Shown piece after piece: positions 43,673 through 52,438 of a stretch of DNA of 64,000 nt. The position numbers were made by a program, and so were the translations under genes. The notes under the pieces were generated by a model, which worked only from the letters and a program-made list of their open reading frames with translations, did no database searches and was not told where the DNA came from. Source of the stretch: Oceanispirochaeta crateris (GTDB lineage: Bacteria > Spirochaetota > Spirochaetia > DSM-2461); the NCBI RefSeq assembly GCF_008329965.1, contig NZ_CP036150.1, positions 2,666,001-2,730,000 of the forward strand, in the 5' to 3' direction. Within the stretch, counting starts at the first letter, position 1; each line of letters begins with the position of its first letter.

Positions 43673-44152
43673 ATGGAAGAAACAAAACTAAACCAATATT
43701 TAACATTTCGAATTACCGACGAACTCTACGCCATAAATGTAAGCTACATAAAGGAAGTTCTTGAATTCCAGTCAGTGTCCAGGGTTCCCAGGATGCCTGA
43801 TTTTATGAGAGGGGTCATAAATCTGAGAGGAACTGTAGTTCCCGTTCTAGACCTCAAAATGAAATTCGGCCTGGGGGTGACCGAAAAAGGCATCGATACA
43901 AGCGTCATTGTTACCGAAATATCCATGGATAATGAAATAGTTGTGATTGGTTTGCTTGCCGATGCAGTTTATGAAGTGTTGGAGTTGGAAGAGGACGAAA
44001 TAGAAGCGCCCCCCTACATTGGAACCCATGTCAACACTGAGTTTATCCAGGGAATGGGTAAAAAAGATGACAGCTTTATCATCGTCCTGGACATCCATAA
44101 AATCCTGACTTTTCAAGAGATACAAGCCACCCTTTCCGAAACAGGAAACTGA
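43673..44152 (+). CDS. cheW: Chemotaxis coupling protein CheW
   Basis: 159 residues with the CheW core: YLTFRITDELYAINVSYIKEVLEF, then RVPRMPDFMRGVINLRGTVVPVLDLKMKFG and the C-terminal DSFIIVLDIHKIL. It links chemoreceptors to the CheA kinase. CTGGAGGAAGG precedes the ATG. It is followed after 5 bases by a class III cyclase gene, implying cotranscription and perhaps shared control of motility and second-messenger output. Confidence 0.95.
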   Translation: MEETKLNQYLTFRITDELYAINVSYIKEVLEFQSVSRVPRMPDFMRGVINLRGTVVPVLDLKMKFGLGVTEKGIDTSVIVTEISMDNEIVVIGLLADAVYEVLELEEDEIEAPPYIGTHVNTEFIQGMGKKDDSFIIVLDIHKILTFQEIQATLSETGN

Positions 44153-44157
44153 GAATC

Positions 44158-45801
44158 ATGACTTCCGATTTGAAAGTGCTGCGTCTCAAACAGAAGCTGA
44201 ATGACAATTTCGACAGGGCCATCGAAATGTGCCTACTGGAAAAGCTCCCCATGCAAAAGGCCCTTGGACGGGTACTCCCTCTGATCTGCCGCATAATCGG
44301 CGCACAAGAGATGATGATCCGTACCATGGATGAAAATTTGAATCAGATCAGCCTGAGGTCTAAGGGCTTTCAGAAGAACTGGGTTCACCTGGTTCCCCGG
44401 GACTTGCCGGAGAGGGATTTTGAGCCTAAGGCCTATTCCCTTGAAAATACCCGGCTGGTGGTGGCTTCATTGGATGTTGTTCATAGGGTCATCGGCCTAT
44501 GCGCCTTTGCCTTCAATGCAGAATTGACCGTGGAAGAGATCCGTATAAAGGTCGATCTCGTGAACTCTGCAACAGAGCTATTGGACAACTACCTGGAAGG
44601 AATTGCCTCCAATGCCAGGAAACAAAATATCATCCAGTATTCCACTGAAGCCCTGAGAGACAGAGTTTTTGAAACAGGGGCAGACAAGGCTGTCAAGCAG
44701 CTCTGTGATGAGTTGAACCTGGCTGAATTTATTCTTGTGTATGGAGATATGGATGCCGCAGGAGGAGAGGATCTACGCTATAGATACTACAGTCACGGAA
44801 AATTGATTCATAATTCCATCGATAAACCGGATGAAACCTATACAATTATCCTTCAGGACAAGGATAAAGCTCTCAACCAGGATGACCACTCCTTTTCTGC
44901 TCTGCTCAAGGGGGAAGGAATCATGGAAAAAGCCCTGCACAACGGCATGAATACAAATTTGATTGGCAAATTGATCATACGTCCCGAAGGTGGTGGCTTG
45001 AATTCGGAAAGCCGGGATATCATCCGGATTTTTGCTGAATGCTTGTGTCAGAGGCTCTTTGACTACAACAGAGAACGTAGATACTTATCCCGGTGTTTCT
45101 GTGCCAAAGACGTCCAAAGGCTTCTGGGAGAGCCTGAATTTTATAAACGATACCTCAGTCCCAGAGAAGAGAATATTGTCATTTTATACACGGATATCAC
45201 CTCCTTCACAGCAATTTGCGAAAAAGTTCTGGACAATGCATCGGAGATTGGAGCCTTGGTAAATGCATGGTCCCGTATGGTTCTGGATATCCTATATGGC
45301 TACGATGGGGTTTTTGATAAGATGGTAGGAGACTGTGTCATAGGTCTTTTCGGCCCTCCCTTCTTTGAATCATCCATGGAGAAGCGGACAGAGAATGCCA
45401 TTTCTGCCGCGGCGGCAATTGTCAAAGGCACCATTGAATTGGGTCAATCTATGGGACTGGAGGAACGAATAAAAAAGGCAAATGTCGCAGATCATCTGAC
45501 CACATCCAATGGAATCCATTGCGGTCCGACTTCGGTAGGATTCTTCGGGCCTAACGAGGACTACACAGGATTCTCATCTGCCATGAACCATGCGGCAAGG
45601 TTGCAGGGCCATGCCTCGGGAGGAGAGGTCTTAATCACCTCCAATCTCCTTGAAAACCTGCCTGGTGGTCCTCTGGGGATAGCCCCTCAGGAAGATCTGA
45701 CAGTCGAGTTTGCCGGCCCTTGGGAAATTGCCGTTAAAAATGTGACAAAACCTTTGGAATATTACCGCTGTTTCTTCAATAAGGAAGTTAAATATGTCTA
45801 A
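44158..45801 (+). CDS. Class III adenylate/guanylate cyclase with GAF-like sensor region
   Basis: 547 residues. Two GAF-like regions (about 20-150 and 165-300) precede a complete cyclase domain: D346 in LYTDITSFTAICE, D392 in KMVGDCVIGLFGP, the purine-specifying Lys388, and N477/R481 in SAMNHAARLQ. The second specificity residue, usually Asp or Thr, is Ser474, which leans to ATP but is not decisive. The cytosolic location suggests sensing of an internal ligand. It overlaps tag by eight bases. Confidence 0.9.
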   Translation: MTSDLKVLRLKQKLNDNFDRAIEMCLLEKLPMQKALGRVLPLICRIIGAQEMMIRTMDENLNQISLRSKGFQKNWVHLVPRDLPERDFEPKAYSLENTRLVVASLDVVHRVIGLCAFAFNAELTVEEIRIKVDLVNSATELLDNYLEGIASNARKQNIIQYSTEALRDRVFETGADKAVKQLCDELNLAEFILVYGDMDAAGGEDLRYRYYSHGKLIHNSIDKPDETYTIILQDKDKALNQDDHSFSALLKGEGIMEKALHNGMNTNLIGKLIIRPEGGGLNSESRDIIRIFAECLCQRLFDYNRERRYLSRCFCAKDVQRLLGEPEFYKRYLSPREENIVILYTDITSFTAICEKVLDNASEIGALVNAWSRMVLDILYGYDGVFDKMVGDCVIGLFGPPFFESSMEKRTENAISAAAAIVKGTIELGQSMGLEERIKKANVADHLTTSNGIHCGPTSVGFFGPNEDYTGFSSAMNHAARLQGHASGGEVLITSNLLENLPGGPLGIAPQEDLTVEFAGPWEIAVKNVTKPLEYYRCFFNKEVKYV

Positions 45802-46369
45802 TCACCGCTGCTCCTGGTGTGGAAGCGATCCATTGTATACAGCCTACCATGATGAAGAATGGGGCGTTCCTGTGTATGAGAATGAAACGAAACACTTTGA
45901 AAACCTTGTACTTGAATCGGCTCAAGCCGGTCTCAGCTGGATTACAATCCTGAAGAGAAGAAAAACCTACAGACTCGCCTACGAGGGCTTTGATCCCTAC
46001 CAGATTGCCTCCTGGGGAGAAAAGGATGTTCAAAGACTCCTTCAAAACCCGGGAGTTATACGAAACAGACTCAAGATCGAATCATCAATTAACAATGCCC
46101 GCTGTTTTCTCAAGGTGAAAGAGGAGTTTAGTAGTTTTTCGGACTATTACTGGCATTTTCAGGAGGGCCGCCCCATCATTAATCACTGGGATAATGAAGC
46201 AGAGATTCCCTCAAAGACCCCTCTGTCGGAAACCATATCAAAGGATATGAAGAAAAGAGGTTTTACATTCCTAGGACCCACAGTGACCTATGCGAACATG
46301 CAGTCCCTGGGCATGGTAAATGACCATATTAGGAGTTGTTTCAGATACAAAGAAGTCATGAAAAAATAA
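45794..46369 (+). CDS. tag: DNA-3-methyladenine glycosylase I
   Basis: 191 residues, the usual length. HRCSWCGSDPLYTAYHDEEWGVP at the start, FENLVLESAQAGLSWITILKRR with the Glu that recognises 3-methyladenine, and VNDHIRSCF at the end with the zinc-binding His-x3-Cys. It excises 3-methyladenine from alkylated DNA. It overlaps the cyclase gene end. Confidence 0.97.
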   Translation: MSNHRCSWCGSDPLYTAYHDEEWGVPVYENETKHFENLVLESAQAGLSWITILKRRKTYRLAYEGFDPYQIASWGEKDVQRLLQNPGVIRNRLKIESSINNARCFLKVKEEFSSFSDYYWHFQEGRPIINHWDNEAEIPSKTPLSETISKDMKKRGFTFLGPTVTYANMQSLGMVNDHIRSCFRYKEVMKK

Positions 46370-46398
46370 AACCCTTTCTGGCGACTCTACAACGGGTA

Positions 46399-47148
46399 TC
46401 AATCCAACGAAGCAAAAAACATCTCATGGGATTCGGGTGTTCCGTAGTCTTCTATCTGATCAAGAGAGAGGCCAGGCGTATTCACGGTTGTGGTCACAAT
46501 TTTCCTGTTGAAGGGATGGGTATCCGGATGATTCAAATACTCTTCCAAAGGCATCCAGTGAGCCTCTGAGATTTCTGAAGTTTCAATGGTGATCTCGCTG
46601 CTCAAGGGTTTCAGCCGGCATACAAAATAAATATCCGACATACCATAACGGTAACCATGCCAATGGCGGAAACAGTTCAGAGAGATAAACTCACTTTTAA
46701 TCCCCGTCTCTTCCAACACTTCCCTGACAACAGCGTCGGCAATATGCTCACCTGGCTCGAGGGCTCCTCCGGGCAGCTTGTAATGCCTTCGGGTATGATG
46801 CTTCTCCTGAATGACCAAGATTCGGTTCTGTTCATCTATGAGAACGCCGCCGGCACCAAGGTAGTGGGTAGCGTAGCCGGGAACAAAGGCATCGGGCTGA
46901 AGCTTCAGGATCAATTGCAGTCCCTCCTCATTGGCATGATGATAGATAAAACCCTGAGAAACAGCCGTATGAATTAGAGGGGAAAGTTTCAAAGGTAAAT
47001 ACATCCACACCAGCTGAAGCCCCTGTGTGCGGAAATCCGTAATAGTATCACCCAATACCTTGTTAAAATATGCAGGATCTTCGGGAAAACTGTTCTCATC
47101 CAGAACAGCCCCTCCGAAGGGATTTAATTCATATGTCAAAAAATTCAT
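46399..47148 (-). CDS. Nudix hydrolase with pre-Nudix domain
   Basis: 249 residues. The Nudix box is GGALEPGEHIADAVVREVLEETGI (about 126-149), matching the consensus exactly. The N-terminal 95 residues (LQLVWMYLPLKLSPLIHTAVSQGFIYHHA) form the pre-Nudix domain seen in NUDT6-like proteins. The substrate is unknown. It is divergent from the rsgA leader and convergent with tag. Confidence 0.85.
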   Translation of the reverse strand: MNFLTYELNPFGGAVLDENSFPEDPAYFNKVLGDTITDFRTQGLQLVWMYLPLKLSPLIHTAVSQGFIYHHANEEGLQLILKLQPDAFVPGYATHYLGAGGVLIDEQNRILVIQEKHHTRRHYKLPGGALEPGEHIADAVVREVLEETGIKSEFISLNCFRHWHGYRYGMSDIYFVCRLKPLSSEITIETSEISEAHWMPLEEYLNHPDTHPFNRKIVTTTVNTPGLSLDQIEDYGTPESHEMFFASLD

Positions 47149-47286
47149 GCTTCAGATTACAGGGAAAAGGCATCTCCTTCAAGGTTGAGAATCCAATATT
47201 TTACCTTGCAATGCCATCGTTCATCCCCAGAAGAAGAATACAAGAAGAACGATGATGCTCTATTTTGGTTTCAGAGAATGTTTTTC

Positions 47287-47316
47287 TTGCATCCTCAATG
47301 GAGAGGGTTCTATACT
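47287..47316 (+). promoter_or_regulatory. Promoter of the rsgA leader
   Basis: TTGCAT (47287-47292), 18 bases, TATACT (47311-47316): four of six and five of six consensus matches. Transcription would start near 47323, 14 bases before a strong GGAGG ribosome site. This lies in the 325-base interval 47149-47473 between the Nudix gene and rsgA; the rest of it holds the short ORF and inverted repeats listed separately, and nothing else recognised. Confidence 0.5.
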
Positions 47317-47347
47317 GTAAAAAAGAAAACACTTGAGGAGGACGTAT

Positions 47348-47401
47348 ATGTCAACAATTGCAATGGAAAATGGTCCTGTTCAGGGAAAATCCAGAATCTA
47401 A
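47348..47401 (+). CDS. Possible 17-residue leader peptide upstream of rsgA
   Basis: MSTIAMENGPVQGKSRI, with GAGGAGGA 6 bases before the ATG, the best ribosome site near here, and a good promoter 30 bases upstream. Its codons 9-14 lie in the left arms of inverted repeats that span to 47455. No match to a known leader peptide is recognised. It could be a regulatory ORF or a small protein. Confidence 0.35.
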   Translation: MSTIAMENGPVQGKSRI

Positions 47402-47455
47402 GCCATTCGTACTTCTTTCCCCTTAGACAAACCAACTCGGTCTTTTGAACAGGAC
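47373..47455 (+). promoter_or_regulatory. Nested inverted repeats between the short ORF and rsgA
   Basis: GTCCTGTTCA (47373-47382) is perfectly complementary to TGAACAGGAC (47446-47455). The adjoining GGGAAA (47383-47388) is complementary to TTTCCC (47416-47421). The arms lie inside the short ORF, so translation would disturb the structure. Confidence 0.4.
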
Positions 47456-47473
47456 TCCTACACCATATGTATT

Positions 47474-48607
47474 ATGAATATTCTATGCAGGAGAAAATCA
47501 TTGGACAAATCAGACTTACATCAAAACCCCGTTAAAATTGAAGATTGGGGATGGAATACACAATGGGAAGAAGCCTTTTCACTCTATAGAACACAGGGTT
47601 TGGACTGTGGCCGGGTTATAAGGGAGTCCCACCATATCTACACCCTTATAACAGCTCAAGGAGAGTGCCTATGCGAAGTTTCAGGCGCATTCCAATACAA
47701 AGCCATCGGTCCTCAGGACTACCCTGTCACGGGAGACTGGTGTGCCTTAAGAAGAGCCGGTAAGGGCCATGGCGTTCTGGAAGCACGGCTTCCCCGAAAA
47801 ACAGCCTTTTCAAGACAAACCGCAGGAAACAGGAGCGATGAGCAGGTGCTGGCGGCCAATATCGATACCATCGGACTGGTATTTGCCATCGATGGTGGAA
47901 GGAACTTTACAAAAGGGAGCCTGGAGCGCTACTACACACTGGCAAAACACTCTGGAGCAGAGATACAGATTCTGCTGAACAAGGCGGACCTCTGCAGCGA
48001 GGAAGAAAGGTCTTGGGCTCTTAATTCAGCTGCAGAAGCAGCTCCAGGCTGCAGGATTTTATTGGTCAGCGCTCTCACAGGCCTGGGACTGGACCAGTGT
48101 AATAGAAAGAAAGGCGAAACCATAGCTCTCACCGGCCCATCAGGGGTGGGAAAATCGACTCTAATCAATTCTTTATCGGGCACAAATCTCCAAAAAACCA
48201 GATCTCAAAGGGAGAATGACAAGAGAGGACGGCATACCACCACACACCGGCAGATGTTTCGCCTGCCCTCAGGAGCTCTCTTTATTGATACACCAGGCAT
48301 GAAAGAACTCCAAATGTGGGGGGATTTACAGGATGTAGACGCTGTTTTTACCGACATTGTCCAGATCGCAGAGGCTTGTCAATTCAGTGATTGTCGCCAT
48401 GAACAGGAACCCGGCTGCGCCCTGCAGGCCGCCTTGCAATCGGGAGAATTGGATGAAAGGCGCTATGCAAACTATCTGAAACTCAAGAGGGAAATTGATT
48501 TCCTGAACCGTCGTCAGAATGACCAGGCTAAGAGGAATGAAAAAGATCGCTGGAAAAAAATCGCAAAGTTCCAAAAAGAGATGACAAAAGAGAGAAGAAA
48601 CAGATAG
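47474..48607 (+). CDS. rsgA: Small ribosomal subunit biogenesis GTPase RsgA
   Basis: 377 residues. An OB-fold N-terminus, then a circularly permuted GTPase with the G motifs in the order NKAD (G4), VSAL (G5), GPSGVGKSTLI (G1), RGRHTTTH (switch) and DTPGMKE (G3). The zinc knuckle is CQFSDCRHEQEPGC. RsgA helps the late maturation of the 30S subunit. An alternative TTG start at 47501 has AGGAG upstream, whereas the ATG at 47474 has none, so translation may begin there instead. Confidence 0.95.
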   Translation: MNILCRRKSLDKSDLHQNPVKIEDWGWNTQWEEAFSLYRTQGLDCGRVIRESHHIYTLITAQGECLCEVSGAFQYKAIGPQDYPVTGDWCALRRAGKGHGVLEARLPRKTAFSRQTAGNRSDEQVLAANIDTIGLVFAIDGGRNFTKGSLERYYTLAKHSGAEIQILLNKADLCSEEERSWALNSAAEAAPGCRILLVSALTGLGLDQCNRKKGETIALTGPSGVGKSTLINSLSGTNLQKTRSQRENDKRGRHTTTHRQMFRLPSGALFIDTPGMKELQMWGDLQDVDAVFTDIVQIAEACQFSDCRHEQEPGCALQAALQSGELDERRYANYLKLKREIDFLNRRQNDQAKRNEKDRWKKIAKFQKEMTKERRNR

Positions 48608-48657
48608 TATTCAATCATCAATGCCGGCTTAGAACGGCAGCTTAGGGGAGTGTCACA

Positions 48658-49485
48658 ATGGAAAAGATCATCAGTACAATGCAGGATATTCTGAGACAGG
48701 AGGCGGGGATCACAGACGACGCCAGTCCAACCCTTCTCCCTTTTTTCCTGGACACCCCCGAGGACTGTCCCTGTATTTTGATACTTCCGGGAGGTGGTTA
48801 TCGTCTTACATCGCCCCGGGAGGCAGAGCCCATAGCCCGGGCCTTTAACAAACATGGCTTTCATGCCCTGGTCCTCCATTACAGAGTGGCCCCCCATCAG
48901 CATCCGGCCCCTCTTCTGGATGCCTCCAATACTCTAGCCCTACTCAGAAAAAATGCGACAGAACTGAGAGTGGATGCTCATAAAATTGTCCTTTGCGGTT
49001 TCTCCGCAGGAGGACATCTGGCGGCATCATTAGGGACACACTGGAACAAAGCTTATCTTCAAAATAAAATATGCACATCCCCCGGACTAAACCGCCCGGA
49101 CGGACTGATACTCAGTTACCCGGTCATTACATCTGGGATTCATGCACACCGGGGATCTTTTGAACATTTACTGGGAGACGGGGGAGATCCGGCATTGCTG
49201 GAAGAAATGAGTCTTGAAAAACAGGTGACCAAGAACATGCCACCCTGTTTTATTTGGCATACAGGAGAGGACCAAGCGGTTTCAGTCGAAAATGCCTTCC
49301 TTTTGGCAGAAGCCTTGAGAAAAGAAAAGATTCCCATGGAAATGCATATATTCCCCGAAGGTCCCCATGGACTTTCACTGGCCACGGAGGAAACTGACGA
49401 AACGGAGGATGCCAGTATGACGATTCCCCATGTTAGCATCTGGATGGACCTGTGCGCCCGATGGGTAAAGATGTTTATTAGGTGA
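48658..49485 (+). CDS. Alpha/beta-hydrolase esterase (BD-FAE/acetylxylan esterase-like)
   Basis: 275 residues. ILILPGGGYRLTS is the oxyanion-hole loop of the BD-FAE/AXE2-like family, CGFSAGGHLAAS carries the nucleophile Ser, HTGEDQAVSVENAF the Asp, and PEGPHGLSLA the His. Family members deacetylate sugars or hydrolyse small esters. It has no signal peptide, so it acts in the cytoplasm. GGGGAGTG precedes the ATG. The end overlaps the convergent plsC-like gene by 8 bases. Confidence 0.88.
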   Translation: MEKIISTMQDILRQEAGITDDASPTLLPFFLDTPEDCPCILILPGGGYRLTSPREAEPIARAFNKHGFHALVLHYRVAPHQHPAPLLDASNTLALLRKNATELRVDAHKIVLCGFSAGGHLAASLGTHWNKAYLQNKICTSPGLNRPDGLILSYPVITSGIHAHRGSFEHLLGDGGDPALLEEMSLEKQVTKNMPPCFIWHTGEDQAVSVENAFLLAEALRKEKIPMEMHIFPEGPHGLSLATEETDETEDASMTIPHVSIWMDLCARWVKMFIR

Positions 49486-50212
49486 AGCCTTTGATCCTGT
49501 CAATTTCAAGATCTACATGGCCGCCTTCCTGATCGATCTTTCCCTGAATCAGATCTCTAACCTGGTCTGCCAGCTCGGATGATTTCTTTTTTAAGGATTC
49601 TCCGGGTTTCACAAGACCAGCGGTTGGAATGGGAGGCAGAATATGGATATGCACCCTCGCAGGGACCCAGGGAGAGTGCCTGATGAACCTGTTTCCATAA
49701 AGAACAACCGCTATGGGAATGATGGGGACTTCATTTTCTAGGGCAAGATAAAAGGCTCCCTTGTTAAAGGGGAGGAGTTTTTGTCCCCGGTATGTCATTT
49801 TCCCCTCTGGAAAAATTGTGACATATTCATTGCGGGTCATAGACTGTTTAACAGATGAAGCGATAGACATGGGATAGGTGTCATAAATCCCGAAAGCCCC
49901 ATTGATCCGATGCAGCCACCCCACATCTTTCCTGAGAACATTGTTGGCTTCCACCGCATACCAGGTCGTTCGAGGCCAGGTTGTAGACCCAATATAATAG
50001 GCATCTAAATTCAAACAGTGGTTGGATATGATAATCCCTTTGGGTGTTTCTTTAAGGTAATTCTTACCATAAATCCGCAAGCCGCTGTATACATAAAAGA
50101 AGGGTCTCCAGAATACGGCGGTGATTAAATTGGCAAAGAAGACAAGGACCCTGAAAGCCCGTGTATGATTAATACGGAACAAATGGTTTTTTGAGTTCCC
50201 TAATCCTGTCAT
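49478..50212 (-). CDS. Lysophospholipid acyltransferase (PlsC family)
   Basis: 244 residues. The catalytic HX4D motif is in IISNHCLNLDAYY; the phosphate-binding FPEGKMTYRG and IIPIAVVLYG motifs follow. A hydrophobic N-terminal segment (about 20-45) anchors it in the membrane. It adds the second acyl chain to lysophosphatidic acid or a related lysolipid. It starts 3 bases after the TPR-protein stop, so the two are an operon. Confidence 0.88.
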   Translation of the reverse strand: MTGLGNSKNHLFRINHTRAFRVLVFFANLITAVFWRPFFYVYSGLRIYGKNYLKETPKGIIISNHCLNLDAYYIGSTTWPRTTWYAVEANNVLRKDVGWLHRINGAFGIYDTYPMSIASSVKQSMTRNEYVTIFPEGKMTYRGQKLLPFNKGAFYLALENEVPIIPIAVVLYGNRFIRHSPWVPARVHIHILPPIPTAGLVKPGESLKKKSSELADQVRDLIQGKIDQEGGHVDLEIDRIKGFT

Positions 50213-50215
50213 TTT

Positions 50216-51043
50216 CTATATTCCTTCTTTGGCAACTTTCATCAATCCTGATAGATACATGTTGCCTGGATAAATTTCTTCGGCTTTTTCCAGCCATGTG
50301 AGAGCTTCAGAATGTCGTTCATTCGAAACTAGGCCGTAAGCAATATGAGTATAGATATTAAATAAATCTTCCCGGTCTGCCGACCCCATTGTCAATGCCC
50401 TCTTAAGCACTTCAATTCCGGCGATGTAATCTCCTCCGTATTTTTTTGGAGTATAGATATCACTGGCGCCGTCTGCAATGAGAGCCTTTACATTTCCAGG
50501 ATCGAGTTTAAGAGACTTTTTAAGGGTTCGTTTGACACTTAATCCATGAGCCAGAACATAACTGACCGGCTTCAAGAGGATCAACTCTCCCTGAATCTCC
50601 GAATACTGCTGATATCCTAAACTATCGGGATTCAGTTCTAGATACTCATTGATATAGTCCAAAGATTTCTCATAAAAATATATGGCTTCTTCCGGAGCCG
50701 TATAAAAATCCCTCAATTTCAGGTATTTCCCATTGCGGACCAAAACGTGGTGATCCACCACGGTCTGAGTATCGTCAAAGGATTGATAAGCTCTGGCCAT
50801 CCAGTAATCGATCATGGAGTTATAGTAGTAGAATTCACTGGTATTCAGAGCTAGAGAATTTAGATCCGATTTTTTATCTTCATAATACTCTCTGACTTCC
50901 TGGTCACTATAGTCTTGCTGAAAGACAATTTCCCTCAAGTCATAAATGATTTTGTCAGCATCTTCATTTGTTCCTGCAAAAAGGGGAGACTGTATTAGAA
51001 TGAGAAGCAACAATATACTTCTCCTTATTAAACGCTTTTTCAT
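50216..51043 (-). CDS. Exported TPR-like protein
   Basis: 275 residues from the ATG at 51043, after TTGAGGGA, with a signal peptide (about 1-23, IRRSILLLLILIQSPLFAG). The body is helical, with tetratricopeptide-like units (AIYFYEKSLDYINEYLELNPDS; YTHIAYGLVSNERHSEALTWLEKAEEIYPGN). A periplasmic scaffold role is likely; the partner is unknown. Cotranscription with a PlsC-type enzyme hints at envelope lipids. Confidence 0.7.
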   Translation of the reverse strand: MKKRLIRRSILLLLILIQSPLFAGTNEDADKIIYDLREIVFQQDYSDQEVREYYEDKKSDLNSLALNTSEFYYYNSMIDYWMARAYQSFDDTQTVVDHHVLVRNGKYLKLRDFYTAPEEAIYFYEKSLDYINEYLELNPDSLGYQQYSEIQGELILLKPVSYVLAHGLSVKRTLKKSLKLDPGNVKALIADGASDIYTPKKYGGDYIAGIEVLKRALTMGSADREDLFNIYTHIAYGLVSNERHSEALTWLEKAEEIYPGNMYLSGLMKVAKEGI

Positions 51044-51155
51044 AAGCAATGATAATCCCTCAATCGTCTGTATTTTTAATACGGATAATTTTAACACCCC
51101 TGAACTCATTAGTGAAGTATAAGAGTGTTTATGTATTCTTTTCCTGAATATTGAA

Positions 51156-51219
51156 GCAAAAAAGTCCTCCAGGTCAGCTCGTTCATGTTTAAATGGACCT
51201 TTTGATACCAGAAGGACTT
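51156..51219 (-). terminator. Intrinsic terminator of the SDR-type reductase gene
   Basis: Arms 51162-51174 and 51207-51219 pair over 13 bp with two mismatches. On the minus strand the second arm runs into six T. It starts 7 bases after the reductase stop codon. Confidence 0.75.
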
Positions 51220-51225
51220 CTTAAC

Positions 51226-52266
51226 TTAAATCAGTTGGTCTTTTTTCAATTGCTCTACTTGATCCATAACGGTCTTTTCCAAAGGAGTATATTCCATTTT
51301 AAGGTCCCTAAGGCTTTTACTGTTATCTACGGAAACAGAAAATCCGACATTATCCCTCACAAACTGACGGGAAAAACCTAGAGAGGGAGCTAAGAGCCAC
51401 AGAAGCCATTTTGGAACCAGCCCTCGGGGAACCTTATATTGTCCCGGTTTAGAAGCTTCAATGATTTTTGCAAGAGTCAGGAGATTACCGCTTTCATGGG
51501 CAATAATATAACGTCCCTTTGCTTCTGGAGTGAAGGCGGCAAGGATATGACCTCTGGAGATATCCCGGACATCGGAAAAGACAAATCCCAAATCAGGGGC
51601 GCCTGATTTTATTTCTCCGCGGAGTATTCTCAGCAATGTTGAAATGCTGGTTGAATCGATCCTTTTAGTCAAAGAAGGACCCAAGACGAATCCTGGATTA
51701 ATGGTGACCAGTTCCCATTGGTCCTGCTTTTTAACGATTTCCCATGCGGCTTTTTCGGCTTCTGTCTTTGAATAACTATAGGCATTACGGCTTAAGGAAC
51801 TACTCTGATTCCACATGGTTTCGTCTAAAGCTGAGATTCCTTGTTCTTTTAATTCTCTTGAATCTCCATAAATTGCCGCCACACTGCTGGTGAGAACAAC
51901 CCGCTTAACCGTTCCCGATCGATGAACCGAATCCAACACATTCTGAGTTCCCTTCACAGCCGGATCCACCAGATTTTTCTGAGCATCTCCTCCATCATCG
52001 AGAAAGAATGGTGAGGCCGTATGCATCACGTATTCAGCACCGGCTATGGCTTTATCAAAGGAACCGAGTGCTAATAGATCCGCTTCATAAATATCCAATG
52101 ACCCATCTGTTTTATTTTCTATATCCAGAAGGTGCTGGTATTTCTCCTTATTGGATTTATCACGGACAGTAATGCGGACTCGATGCCCCTCCCGGAGCAG
52201 ATCGCTTACGATCCAGGAAGCAATATATCCGGTTCCACCGGTGACAGTTATGGTTAATTTATTCAT
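51226..52266 (-). CDS. Extended SDR, dihydroflavonol-reductase-like
   Basis: 346 residues from the ATG at 52266 (AAGGA upstream). TVTGGTGYIASWIVSDLL is the NAD(P)-binding Gly motif, VLTSSVAAIYG holds the catalytic Ser region and YSYSKTEAEKAAW the Tyr-x3-Lys pair. INPGFVLGPSL is typical of the DFR/cinnamoyl-CoA-reductase branch. It reduces or oxidises a carbonyl in a small substrate; which one is unknown. It is divergent from the amino-acid ABC operon. Confidence 0.9.
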   Translation of the reverse strand: MNKLTITVTGGTGYIASWIVSDLLREGHRVRITVRDKSNKEKYQHLLDIENKTDGSLDIYEADLLALGSFDKAIAGAEYVMHTASPFFLDDGGDAQKNLVDPAVKGTQNVLDSVHRSGTVKRVVLTSSVAAIYGDSRELKEQGISALDETMWNQSSSLSRNAYSYSKTEAEKAAWEIVKKQDQWELVTINPGFVLGPSLTKRIDSTSISTLLRILRGEIKSGAPDLGFVFSDVRDISRGHILAAFTPEAKGRYIIAHESGNLLTLAKIIEASKPGQYKVPRGLVPKWLLWLLAPSLGFSRQFVRDNVGFSVSVDNSKSLRDLKMEYTPLEKTVMDQVEQLKKDQLI

Positions 52267-52375
52267 AATTTTCCTTCTAAGTCTCATATTTTACACAACC
52301 TAACATTAGTGATTAGAATCCGAGCAGTCAAATAAAAGGAAAATTAGTTCTATAAAGAAGTAAGGAAACATTCTA

Positions 52376-52404
52376 TTTACAGAATTCACTCCTCTCCCTA
52401 TACT
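52376..52404 (+). promoter_or_regulatory. Promoter of the amino-acid ABC operon
   Basis: TTTACA (52376-52381), 17 bases, TATACT (52399-52404). The predicted start near 52411 precedes the GGAG ribosome site and TTG start of the binding-protein gene. Confidence 0.6.
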
Positions 52405-52438
52405 GGGACTAACAATATTATCACGACTGGAGAAACCT

